From positions 315,978 to 379,977 of the forward strand of contig JAFLBL010000001.1 in the NCBI GenBank assembly GCA_017303855.1: a stretch of 64,000 bases of DNA. The letters run 5' to 3'. The stretch is from Chitinophagales bacterium (GTDB lineage: Bacteria > Bacteroidota > Bacteroidia > Chitinophagales > Chitinophagaceae). Both the position numbers and the translations under genes were made by a program. The notes beneath the pieces were generated by a model. The model did no database searches. It was not told the DNA's origin and saw only the letters and a program-made list of their open reading frames with translations. Of this stretch, positions 44,360 to 53,689 are shown piece after piece. The stretch's first letter is position 1; the number at the start of each line of letters is the position of its first letter.

Positions 44360-46099
44360 ATGAAAAAAATTACAAAATATTTATTCCTCCCCCTTTTTTT
44401 ACTTCCTATAGTTATGTATTCACAGGAAGTTAATAAAATGCCGGATGTGCCAAACACCAAACCATTAGATAGTGTGTTGATGGGAGATTGGAAATCGTTT
44501 CCTGAATTAAAGCTAAATATACCGATTACCCCCGGACCCTTTGAACCGACCTGGGAATCAATTGAAAAAAACTATCCTGGCGAGCCCGCCTGGCTGCGGG
44601 AAGCCAAATTTGGCATCTGGGTCCATTTTGGTCCGCAATCAGCAGGTGAAAGCGGAGATTGGTATGCACGTCGTTTGTACGTACAAGGCTCAAAGGCTAA
44701 CATCAATCATCTTAAAAAATATGGTCACCCCACAGAAGTGGGATATAAGGAAGTATTGCGTGATTGGAATCCAATAAAACTGGACCCTGCAAAGCTGACA
44801 AAAATTTATCGAGATGCAGGTGCAAAATATCTGATGATACAGGGAGTACACCATGATAATTATGATTTATGGAATTCAAAATACCAGCCCTGGAACTCAG
44901 TGAATATTGGCCCAAAAAGAGACTTATTAGGTGAATGGGCCAAAGCCTGTCGCGCTGACGGGATGCGCTTTGGAGTAACCTTCCATCATGAATACAGCTG
45001 GTGGTGGTGGCAGACTGCTTTTGGCAGTGATACCTCGGGCGAAAAGAAAGGTTTTCTATACGAAGGGAACCTTACTCTGGCAGATGGAAAAGGAAAATGG
45101 TGGGAAGGCTATGATCCGAAAATGCTTTACGGAATAGATTTGAGAGAATACAAAGGGGTTGAACAAAAAGCACATCAGGACTGGTCTCCAGCCCCTGCAG
45201 GCATATTTATCAATCACCTTGATTATGCAAAATGGTATGCCACCAACTGGGCCCTCCGGATGATGGATGTTGTGGAACATTATGACCCGGATTTCATTTA
45301 CACGGATGGTACTGTTCAGGGGCCATTCACCGGAAATGGCACCGGTACTGGAATTAAAGCGGATGCCATGCAGCATGTGATGGCAGATTACTATAACCGG
45401 ACCTTAAAACGCCGAGGGCTGGTAAACACATTCAGTATAGTTAAATTCCGTAACAAAACGAACGGCACCGTGAATACGGAAGAATTTGGTATTCCTGCAA
45501 ATATAAACACACACCAGCCCTGGATTGGTGAGGCGCCAGTAGGAGACTGGTTTTATGCACCTGGATTCACCTATAATTCAGACATGATGATCCGTTATAT
45601 TATTGAAGCGATTGCGAGAGATGGAAATGCAGCACTCTGCATTTCTATCTTACCGGATGGATCTTTGGATGAAGGCAGCCTTAAAATGCTTAATGAAGTA
45701 GGCAACTGGATGCAGTTAAATGGCGAAGCTGTTTATGGCAGCCATGCCTGGAAGATTCCGGGGGAAGGTGAACAGATAAATGGCAAACTAAAAATGCTGC
45801 CGGGAGGAGCTTTAAACCGGAAGCAGGCCGAATTCAGTTTCTCAAAAATGGATTTCCGTTTTACTACCGGCAAAAACAAGTCCTTGTATGCTTTCTGTAT
45901 GACTGTACCAGCTCCAGGTACCCGGTTAGTCATCCGACCAATAGGAACGGATTCTACTTTTCTCGAAAAACCGGTAAAGCAAGTGTCCTTACTCGGACAC
46001 AAAGGAAAACTGAAATGGAAGCAGGAAAATAATGGGCTGATAATTATTTGTCCGGCAAAAATGACTTACCATACCGCGATTGTTTTTAAAATTGATTAA
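44360..46099 (+). CDS. GH29 alpha-L-fucosidase-like enzyme
   Basis: A 579-residue secreted TIM-barrel glycosidase (signal peptide about 1-21). It has WLREAKFGIWVHFGPQS at the barrel start, the YLMIQGVHHDNYDLW segment and the predicted nucleophile D316 in DFIYTDG. The general acid is not conserved enough across GH29 to assign. A run of four Trp (SWWWWQ) follows the HHEYS segment. Fucose is not a common part of cereal xylan but is part of xyloglucan side chains. It forms a pair with the GH31 gene 19 bases downstream. The 59-base gap before it is longer than most in this arm. Confidence 0.9.
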   Translation: MKKITKYLFLPLFLLPIVMYSQEVNKMPDVPNTKPLDSVLMGDWKSFPELKLNIPITPGPFEPTWESIEKNYPGEPAWLREAKFGIWVHFGPQSAGESGDWYARRLYVQGSKANINHLKKYGHPTEVGYKEVLRDWNPIKLDPAKLTKIYRDAGAKYLMIQGVHHDNYDLWNSKYQPWNSVNIGPKRDLLGEWAKACRADGMRFGVTFHHEYSWWWWQTAFGSDTSGEKKGFLYEGNLTLADGKGKWWEGYDPKMLYGIDLREYKGVEQKAHQDWSPAPAGIFINHLDYAKWYATNWALRMMDVVEHYDPDFIYTDGTVQGPFTGNGTGTGIKADAMQHVMADYYNRTLKRRGLVNTFSIVKFRNKTNGTVNTEEFGIPANINTHQPWIGEAPVGDWFYAPGFTYNSDMMIRYIIEAIARDGNAALCISILPDGSLDEGSLKMLNEVGNWMQLNGEAVYGSHAWKIPGEGEQINGKLKMLPGGALNRKQAEFSFSKMDFRFTTGKNKSLYAFCMTVPAPGTRLVIRPIGTDSTFLEKPVKQVSLLGHKGKLKWKQENNGLIIICPAKMTYHTAIVFKID

Positions 46100-46118
46100 T
46101 CAGTATCAGGCTTATATA

Positions 46119-48734
46119 ATGAAGATAAAATCGTTCATATTACTCTTTCTGATACCAGCCCTGGCAGTTGGTCAGTCATATAAGCAATATAAAGTACTTA
46201 AAGACCGGCTTGTCATAGAACTTACGGAAGGATCTATGAATATCATTCCTCTTTCCGACAAAGCGATTAGAATACAATGGGAAAAAGAACTCCTAAAAGA
46301 AGATAATGAACTTATTTTAAACAACCCTCCGCATCCCACACATTTTAGCTTTTCAGAAAACGGATCTTTTTTAAACCTGAGTACCACCTCCGTAACAGTC
46401 CGTTTCAACAAAATGAATCTGGCGATTGACTTCACCGACAAATCAGGAAAAATATTCCTGAGTGAAAAAGCGGGAAGCCGTAAACTAACAGACACAAAAA
46501 CCGGTAGTACCTCCTGCTATATTGCAGAACAGGGATTTATCTCCCCGGAAGATGAATCACTTTTTGGCCTTGGACAGTTCCAGGATGGACATTACAACCT
46601 GAGGAATGTATCCCGTAAGTTGATTCAGGTAAATACCCAGATCGCCATCCCCTTTTTGTATTCAAGTAAAGGATTTGGTCTCTTATGGCACCAATATGGC
46701 CTCACCCACTTTAATCCGGCCGATAACACAATTTTACTTACCAAAAAAGACAGCCTGACTAAAGAAACGGGGATGACAGAAGTAACCACCACATCCGGCA
46801 CCCAAAGAGTCAGTCGTCAGCAATCTGTTTATACAGGAAATTTTTCTATCGAAAAGGATGGCACCTATTTCATGATGCTGGACATGGGAAATATGGAAAG
46901 CCGGCATTTGCTTGTAATTGATGGTATACCGGTCATTGATCAGTCAAATCTGTGGCTCCCGCCTGCTGCAAGTATGCCTGTTAAACTAAAAGCCGGGGAA
47001 CATACAGTACAGGTGGTATGCAAAACAACAAATACGCCTTCCTTGTCATGGCGGCTAAATACCCGGGAAACAATATTCCGTTCACCCAATGCGAAGTCTC
47101 TTGATTATGTAGTGTTTTATGGAAAAAATGCTGAAGAAGTAATCGGAGCGTACAGAAATCTATCAGGCAATGTTCCCATGCTCCCGCTATGGGCCTATGG
47201 TTTCTGGCAATGCCGGGAACGGTATACTTCAGGGAAACATCTTGTTGAAACCGTTAAAGAATTCAGAAAAAGAAAACTACCAGTAGATGTTATCGTCCAG
47301 GATTGGCAATACTGGGGCAAAAATGGATGGGGGGTCCCGCAGTTTGATACAACCAACTATCCCAACCCTGAAGGCTTCATAGAAGAACTACATAACCTGC
47401 ATGCTAAGTTCTCTATATCTGTATGGGAAAACATGGATAAAAAATCATCCGTGGCACAGGAATATGTTTCAAAAAATCTTTATATACCAAACAGCCCATG
47501 GATTGACATCTTTAATCCGGAGACACAAAAAACGCATTGGAATGTGTTAAATAAAAATTTATTCCGCCTTGGAGTCGACAGCTGGTGGATGGATGCTACT
47601 GAACCCGAAAATGATGCATTAACCGGCAAACAAACCTATCTAGGATCAGGCGATCTTTACCGCCTGACTTATCCGTTATTTGTAAGTAAATCTGTATATG
47701 AGGGTCAACGAAATACTGATCCGTCAAAACGGGTGGTGATTCTGACCAGATCTGCCTTCGCAGGTCAGCAACGTTATGGTACTATTAACTGGTCAGGAGA
47801 TATCGGATGGGACTGGGATAGTTATAAAAGACAGATTGTAGCAGGACTTCATTTTAATTTAACCGGCATGCCATACTGGACAACAGATATCGGCGGTTTC
47901 TTCCGCCCTGGCAATGGCCAATATACCGATCCTCAATACCATGAAATACTCACCCGTTGGTTTCAATGGGGCGTATTTAACCCGATCTTTCGGATACATG
48001 GATATCAGACAGAAACTGAACCCTGGAAATACGGGGAGCAGGTGGAAAATAATATGAGAAAAATGATGAATCTCCGGTATCGCCTGTTACCCTATATTTA
48101 TTCTTCCGCCTGGCAGGTTTCACAAAAAGGCTCTACCCTGATGCGACCACTGGTAATGGATTTCAGTGAGGATACATTAGCCATTTCACAGGCTTATCAA
48201 TATATGTTTGGGAAAAACATACTCGTGGCACCGGTAACCGCTCCCAATATCAATACCTGGGATGTATACCTTCCTAAAACAAACAAGTGGTATGACTTCT
48301 GGACTGGCAAAAAACATATGGGCGGGCAATATATAAAAGCAGCCGCTCCTTCCGATAAGATTCCGTTGTTCGTAAAAGCAGGGAGCATTATTCCGCTTGG
48401 CAAAGAAATGCAGTATAGTAATGAAAAACCAAATGACAGCCTGGAAATCAGAATTTATACAGGCGCTGATGGCTCATTCAATCTTTATGAAGACGAAGGA
48501 GACAACTACAATTACGAAAAAGGCAAGTATACAGTGATACCTTTTCACTGGAATGATAAAAAACAAACATTAACGATAGGAACCGTAAATGGAAGTTACC
48601 CTGGGTATTTAAAAAGAAGAGCATTCTCGTTAGTTTTCATCAGCGAGGGTAATATTGCCGTTTCAGGTCAAGGGTTTGAAAATAAAATGGTCAAATATAA
48701 TGGAGAAAAATTAACCATAACACCTAAAAAATAA
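46119..48734 (+). CDS. GH31 alpha-xylosidase with PA14-like insert
   Basis: Retaining alpha-glycosidase of 871 residues. The ATG at 46119 gives a signal peptide (MKIKSFILLFLIPALAVGQ); the earlier ATG at 46080 lies in the end of the GH29 gene and adds an unlikely extension. The N-terminal beta-sandwich contains a PA14-like insert (about 225-330), as in known xyloglucan alpha-xylosidases. Nucleophile D492 lies in WWMDATEPE and acid/base D561 in INWSGDIGWD. Activity on the alpha-1,6-xylose of xyloglucan oligosaccharides is the best guess; alpha-glucosidase cannot be excluded. Confidence 0.92.
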   Translation: MKIKSFILLFLIPALAVGQSYKQYKVLKDRLVIELTEGSMNIIPLSDKAIRIQWEKELLKEDNELILNNPPHPTHFSFSENGSFLNLSTTSVTVRFNKMNLAIDFTDKSGKIFLSEKAGSRKLTDTKTGSTSCYIAEQGFISPEDESLFGLGQFQDGHYNLRNVSRKLIQVNTQIAIPFLYSSKGFGLLWHQYGLTHFNPADNTILLTKKDSLTKETGMTEVTTTSGTQRVSRQQSVYTGNFSIEKDGTYFMMLDMGNMESRHLLVIDGIPVIDQSNLWLPPAASMPVKLKAGEHTVQVVCKTTNTPSLSWRLNTRETIFRSPNAKSLDYVVFYGKNAEEVIGAYRNLSGNVPMLPLWAYGFWQCRERYTSGKHLVETVKEFRKRKLPVDVIVQDWQYWGKNGWGVPQFDTTNYPNPEGFIEELHNLHAKFSISVWENMDKKSSVAQEYVSKNLYIPNSPWIDIFNPETQKTHWNVLNKNLFRLGVDSWWMDATEPENDALTGKQTYLGSGDLYRLTYPLFVSKSVYEGQRNTDPSKRVVILTRSAFAGQQRYGTINWSGDIGWDWDSYKRQIVAGLHFNLTGMPYWTTDIGGFFRPGNGQYTDPQYHEILTRWFQWGVFNPIFRIHGYQTETEPWKYGEQVENNMRKMMNLRYRLLPYIYSSAWQVSQKGSTLMRPLVMDFSEDTLAISQAYQYMFGKNILVAPVTAPNINTWDVYLPKTNKWYDFWTGKKHMGGQYIKAAAPSDKIPLFVKAGSIIPLGKEMQYSNEKPNDSLEIRIYTGADGSFNLYEDEGDNYNYEKGKYTVIPFHWNDKKQTLTIGTVNGSYPGYLKRRAFSLVFISEGNIAVSGQGFENKMVKYNGEKLTITPKK

Positions 48735-48777
48735 ACTGACTGATTAATAAATACTTCATTTCGACATTTCATATCAA

Positions 48778-50760
48778 ATGACTACAAATACAACATCAAA
48801 AACATATAACAAAGTAACCAGTATTCTGATTATACTGACGGCTGAGATACTTCTCTGTCTGCCAATGATTCAGGCACAGGCCCCTCCCGGGAATGCCAAA
48901 AAAATCAGTACAGACTTGTTCGGTCTATTCTTTGAAGACATCAATTATGCCGCTGATGGTGGATTATATGCCGAACTGGTCCAAAACCGTTCTTTTGAAT
49001 ATAACCCTGCTGAAAGAAAAGTATGGCATCCGCTATATAATTGGGAGTATTTCACCACCGGATACTCATACGGGAAAGTAAACATTGAAAGCAGTCAGCC
49101 TGTTCACCCCAATAATCCGCATTATACCGTACTGGAAGCAGAACATATTTATCAGGAGGGTGGCAGTGTGGGAATCAGGAATCAGGGGTTTGACGGGATC
49201 GTGGTCAGAAACGGACAGTCCTATCTTTTCTCCGTTTTTGCAAAACAACTCAGCAAAGAACCGGTTTCCCTGAAAGTCAGTTTACAAACGAAAAAAGGGG
49301 AAGTACTCGCAGAACATCAGCTGACTGTTTCTTCCGCGAATTGGGAAAAACAAACAGCGGTGCTTTCTTCTAACGCAGATTATGACACAGCATCACTGGT
49401 AATCGCCCTTGTCAGTAAAGGGAAAACAGCCCTTGATGTGGTTTCCTTATTTCCGGAGCATACTTTCAAAAAAAGGGCCAATGGCATGCGGGCCGATCTG
49501 GCACAACTGCTTGCGGATATGAAACCGGCCTTTATCCGATTCCCGGGAGGTTGTCTCGTTCATGGTGACGGTTTAGGCAATATGTATCGCTGGAAAAACA
49601 CAATCGGTCCAATTGAGCAACGGGCAGAACAGCGGAATATATGGGGTTATCACCAGACCGGCGGACTTGGCTATTACGAATATTTCCAGTTTTGTGAGGA
49701 TATAGGCGCTAAACCATTACCTGTATTACCAGCAGCCGTCAGTTGTCAGAATTCGGGGGGCACCTGGCGCATTGGAGGTACCGGACAACGGGCATTACCC
49801 CTGGAAGAAATGCAGGAGTATATACAGGAAGTAATTGACCTGATCGAATGGGCGAACGGACCTGTCAACTCTACCTGGGGTAGTAAAAGAGCAGCGGCTG
49901 GACATCCGGCTTCTTTCAATCTGCAATACGTAGGTATTGGTAATGAGGAAAAAATCACTCCGGAATTTGAACAACGCTTTAAACTGATTAATGATGCTGT
50001 AAAAGCAAAGCACCCGGAGATTACCGTGATCGGCACTAGTGGCCCCTTTCACTCCGGCGAAGATTTTGATAAAGGATGGTCATTTGCTAAAAGCCAGCAG
50101 GTACAGGTAGTAGATGAACATTACTATGTACAGCCTGAATGGTTCATCTCCAATCAGTACCGGTATGACAAGTACCCACGGAATGCTGGCAACGTATACC
50201 TGGGAGAATATGCTTCCTGGGGCAATCAATTGAAAAATGCACTGGCTGAAGCTGCCTTTATGACCGGGCTGGAACGAAATGGCGATGTGGTACAATTAGC
50301 TTCCTATGCACCGTTGTTTGCAAAGAAGAACAACACCCAATGGAAAACCGATATGATCTTCTTTGATAACTCCGGCTATTACCTGACGCCGAATTACCAT
50401 ATCCAAAAATTGTTCAGTGCAAACCGGGGAGACTGGTACCTGAACAATATGATCAGAAAAGACAATCGGGATACCAGTCTCGCAGCATCTGCAACAGCGG
50501 ACAGCAAGACAGGAGATATTATACTAAAACTGGTCAATACCAGCAATGAGAAAAAAACAATTACAGCAGATCTCTCCGGCTATAAATTTTCATCGGTCGG
50601 GTTAAAGATCATAATGAGTGGTTCACCGGAACAACAAAATTCATTCAGTCAGCCTGATGCTATAAAGCCTGACTATCATAAAACGGTAATTACGAAGAAA
50701 ATGTTAGTTGAAGTGCCAGCCATGTCGTTCATCCTGATCCGTATCAACACCTATAAATGA
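48778..50760 (+). CDS. GH51 alpha-L-arabinofuranosidase
   Basis: Removes arabinose side chains from arabinoxylan. The 660-residue protein has a secretion signal (about 1-37), an N-terminal carbohydrate-binding beta domain, and a TIM barrel with acid/base E390 in GIGNEE and nucleophile E477 in YLGEYASW. FIRFPGGCLVHGDGLGN is a family hallmark. A C-terminal beta-sandwich follows (about 565-660). The GH43 gene starts four bases after its stop. Confidence 0.95.
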   Translation: MTTNTTSKTYNKVTSILIILTAEILLCLPMIQAQAPPGNAKKISTDLFGLFFEDINYAADGGLYAELVQNRSFEYNPAERKVWHPLYNWEYFTTGYSYGKVNIESSQPVHPNNPHYTVLEAEHIYQEGGSVGIRNQGFDGIVVRNGQSYLFSVFAKQLSKEPVSLKVSLQTKKGEVLAEHQLTVSSANWEKQTAVLSSNADYDTASLVIALVSKGKTALDVVSLFPEHTFKKRANGMRADLAQLLADMKPAFIRFPGGCLVHGDGLGNMYRWKNTIGPIEQRAEQRNIWGYHQTGGLGYYEYFQFCEDIGAKPLPVLPAAVSCQNSGGTWRIGGTGQRALPLEEMQEYIQEVIDLIEWANGPVNSTWGSKRAAAGHPASFNLQYVGIGNEEKITPEFEQRFKLINDAVKAKHPEITVIGTSGPFHSGEDFDKGWSFAKSQQVQVVDEHYYVQPEWFISNQYRYDKYPRNAGNVYLGEYASWGNQLKNALAEAAFMTGLERNGDVVQLASYAPLFAKKNNTQWKTDMIFFDNSGYYLTPNYHIQKLFSANRGDWYLNNMIRKDNRDTSLAASATADSKTGDIILKLVNTSNEKKTITADLSGYKFSSVGLKIIMSGSPEQQNSFSQPDAIKPDYHKTVITKKMLVEVPAMSFILIRINTYK

Positions 50761-50764
50761 GTAC

Positions 50765-52330
50765 ATGAAAAAGAAAATTCTGCAAATACTGACACTGTTC
50801 ATATTAATCCGGGGATTGGAAAGTCACGCACAGAATCCCATCATGTATGCAGATGTGCCGGATATGTCCATGATCCGGGTTGGCAACACGTATTACATGA
50901 GCAGTACCACCATGCATATGAGTCCGGGTGTACCCATCATGAAATCCGAAGACCTGGTCAACTGGAAGATCATCAATTATGCCTATGATACACTCGCGGA
51001 TGTGGATGCAATGAACCTGAACAATGGGAAAAGCACCTATGGACGAGGCTCCTGGGCCAGCTCGATCCGCTATCATAAAGGCATCTATTATGTGTCCACC
51101 TTTTCTTCAACAACAAATAAAACCTATATCTATTCAACAAAAAATATTGAAAAAGGTCCCTGGAAGAGAATAGCCTTCAGTCCCTCCTTTCACGATCACT
51201 CGCTTTACTTTGATGAGGATGGCCGTAATTATCTTTTATATGGAAACGGAAAACTAAGTCTGGTTGAATTGAAAGAGGATTTATCCGGTGTTAGAGAAGG
51301 AGGTATACATAAAGTCGTTATTGAAAATGCAAGTCTGCCTGCCGGCACCAATATCGGTCTGGGTGCAGAAGGTTCACAGCTCATTAAAAAAGATGGCTAC
51401 TATTATTTATTCAATATCACCTGGCCAAGGGGCGGTATGCGTACCGTAGTGGTTCACCGGGCTCAGCAACTCGCTGGTCCCTGGGAAGGACGATTGGGTT
51501 TACAGGATCTGGGTGTAGCGCAGGGAAGCCTTATCGACTTACCCGATGGCCGTTGGTTCGCTTACCTGTTTCGCGATTATGGATCAGTAGGACGTATCCC
51601 CTACCTGGTGCCGGTACAGTGGGAAAATGACTGGCCGGTTTTTGGCAAAAATGGAAAGATACCAGATACGCTGGGTTTATCTGCATCCAAAGGACTTATA
51701 CCGGGCATCGTATCATCGGACGAGTTTACCCGCAAAAAAAAGGATCGTGACCTGCCCCTGGTTTGGCAATGGAATCATAATCCGGATAACCGGTTTTGGT
51801 CTGTTACGGCACGCAAAGGTTTCCTGCGGCTCAGCACAGGACGTACCGATTCCCTTTTTGTCAAAGCAAGAAACACATTGACCCAACGCACATTTGGTCC
51901 TGTATGCGCAAGCAGTACATTGATTGATGTAGCCGGAATGAAAGAAGGCGATGTAGCCGGACTGGCAGCATTTCAACGAAAATTCGGTCAAGTCGGTGTA
52001 AAGATGGTGGATGGGAAGAAATACCTCTTTATGACCAATGCTGAAACGAATACACCGGTAGAAATACAGACTATCCCGTTGCAGCAACAAACAGTGCACC
52101 TGAAAATTGAATGTGATTTCCGGAATAAAACAGACAAAGCCTGGTTCTATTATAGTCTGGACGGAATAAAATGGAAACCCATTGGTAATACGCTACATAT
52201 GGAATACACCCTGATGGAACATTTTATGGGCTATCGGTTTGCTTTATTCAATTATGCTACTAAAGAAGCGGGTGGCTATAGCGATTTTGACTTCTTTCAT
52301 ATCAGTGATCAAATCAGTCAACATGAATAA
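50765..52330 (+). CDS. GH43 xylosidase/arabinofuranosidase
   Basis: A 521-residue secreted beta-propeller enzyme (signal peptide about 1-22) with the expected triad: Asp in PIMYADVPDMSMIR, Asp in FHDHSLYFDEDG and Glu in LGAEGSQLIKKDG. A C-terminal concanavalin-like domain (about 325-515) is present. The sequence type resembles GH43 subfamilies acting on arabinoxylan, but subfamily assignment needs a search. Its last eight bases overlap the next GH43 gene. Confidence 0.92.
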   Translation: MKKKILQILTLFILIRGLESHAQNPIMYADVPDMSMIRVGNTYYMSSTTMHMSPGVPIMKSEDLVNWKIINYAYDTLADVDAMNLNNGKSTYGRGSWASSIRYHKGIYYVSTFSSTTNKTYIYSTKNIEKGPWKRIAFSPSFHDHSLYFDEDGRNYLLYGNGKLSLVELKEDLSGVREGGIHKVVIENASLPAGTNIGLGAEGSQLIKKDGYYYLFNITWPRGGMRTVVVHRAQQLAGPWEGRLGLQDLGVAQGSLIDLPDGRWFAYLFRDYGSVGRIPYLVPVQWENDWPVFGKNGKIPDTLGLSASKGLIPGIVSSDEFTRKKKDRDLPLVWQWNHNPDNRFWSVTARKGFLRLSTGRTDSLFVKARNTLTQRTFGPVCASSTLIDVAGMKEGDVAGLAAFQRKFGQVGVKMVDGKKYLFMTNAETNTPVEIQTIPLQQQTVHLKIECDFRNKTDKAWFYYSLDGIKWKPIGNTLHMEYTLMEHFMGYRFALFNYATKEAGGYSDFDFFHISDQISQHE

Positions 52331-53687
52331 TCAGATCAGCATACGCCAACAATTAAAGCAGCTGCCTATACTGTTGATTGCCCTGCTGCTGAATGCAACA
52401 GGTTTTGGGCAGAATCCGCTTATCCGCGATCAGTTCACAGCAGATCCGACGGCCAGGATATTCGGCAATAAAGTTTTTCTATTTCCTTCTCATGATATAC
52501 TGGCAACAGAAAGTAAAGGCCGGAAAGGATGGTTTTGTATGGAGGACTACCATGTATTTTCCTCTGACAATCTAACTGATTGGACGGATCATGGAGTCAT
52601 CATTACACAAAACAAAGTACCCTGGGTGCGTCCGGACAGCTACAGTATGTGGGCACCGGATTGTATTGAACGGAATGGCCGGTATTATTTTTATTTTCCT
52701 TCAGCACCTGCTGACACGGTAAAATACGGAAGAGGATTTGCTATTGGCGTGGCTGTAGCTGATAAACCTGAAGGACCTTATACTCCGGAACCCACCCCTA
52801 TCCTGAATGTACATGGTATCGACCCGAATGTGTTTATTGATAAAGACGGACAAGCGTATTTGTATTGGTCCGCCGGTCATATCTACGGAGCGAAATTGAA
52901 GGACAATATGAAGGAACTGGACAGTGAAGTAAAGATACTGGGTGATTTACCCACCAAGGGGTTAAAAGAAGGTCCTTTTGTTTTTGAACGGGAAGGCATC
53001 TACTACCTGACTTATCCGCATGTGGCCAATAAAACAGAACAACTGGAATATGCCATTTCCGATAATCCACTTGGGCCTTTTAAAGTAACTGGTGTGATCA
53101 TGGATGAATCACCCACCGGATGCTGGACGAATCACCATTCAATAATAAATCATCAGGATCAGTGGTACCTTTTTTATCATCACAACGACTACTCTCCCGC
53201 TTTCGATAAGGCCAGATCCGTAAGAGCAGACAGTTTATTCTTTAACGAAGACAAGACCATACGAAATGTTCTTCCTACCCTGCGTGGAATCGGACTCACT
53301 GCTGCCAGTCGAAAAATCGAGATCGATCGTTACACCGCCATCAGTCCGTCTGGAGCAGAAATTGCAGCACTGGACACATCTAACCGGTTTGCCGGATGGA
53401 CAACGATACTGCGTTCAACGGGTGCATGGATACAGTACAATAGTGTGCTGTTTGACAACCAACGTACCGTCCAGCTGAATTATAAAACAAGTGATGAGCA
53501 GGCCCTTATTGAAATCAGGACCGGTCAGGCAGATGGAACGCTGATCGCCCTGCTTAAACCTGGTCGTAGCGAGAACTGGAAAACTATATCCGGTAAACTA
53601 TTGAAAAAAATAAAAGGTAAACAGCACCTGTTTATACGGTTGCAATCAACTAAACCTGCCGAAATCGACTGGATTCAGTTTAATTAA
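52323..53687 (+). CDS. GH43 enzyme with C-terminal CBM6
   Basis: Secreted 454-residue protein. The start at 52323 overlaps the previous stop by eight bases and gives a signal peptide (…NATGFGQ); an ATG at 52239 would lie well inside the previous gene. The beta-propeller (about 30-315) shows Asp in FTADPTARIFG, Asp in HGIDPNVFIDKDG and Glu in LKEGPFVFEREG. The last 125 residues form a CBM6-like jelly-roll ending EIDWIQFN. It is a likely arabinofuranosidase or xylosidase, related in its propeller to the cytoplasmic GH43 at 58931. Confidence 0.92.
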   Translation: MNNQISIRQQLKQLPILLIALLLNATGFGQNPLIRDQFTADPTARIFGNKVFLFPSHDILATESKGRKGWFCMEDYHVFSSDNLTDWTDHGVIITQNKVPWVRPDSYSMWAPDCIERNGRYYFYFPSAPADTVKYGRGFAIGVAVADKPEGPYTPEPTPILNVHGIDPNVFIDKDGQAYLYWSAGHIYGAKLKDNMKELDSEVKILGDLPTKGLKEGPFVFEREGIYYLTYPHVANKTEQLEYAISDNPLGPFKVTGVIMDESPTGCWTNHHSIINHQDQWYLFYHHNDYSPAFDKARSVRADSLFFNEDKTIRNVLPTLRGIGLTAASRKIEIDRYTAISPSGAEIAALDTSNRFAGWTTILRSTGAWIQYNSVLFDNQRTVQLNYKTSDEQALIEIRTGQADGTLIALLKPGRSENWKTISGKLLKKIKGKQHLFIRLQSTKPAEIDWIQFN

Positions 53688-53689
53688 AA

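Noticed and set aside
46080..46118. Overlap of the GH31 gene with the GH29 end
   Set aside because: The later ATG at 46119 gives a standard signal peptide, so the overlap is only apparent.
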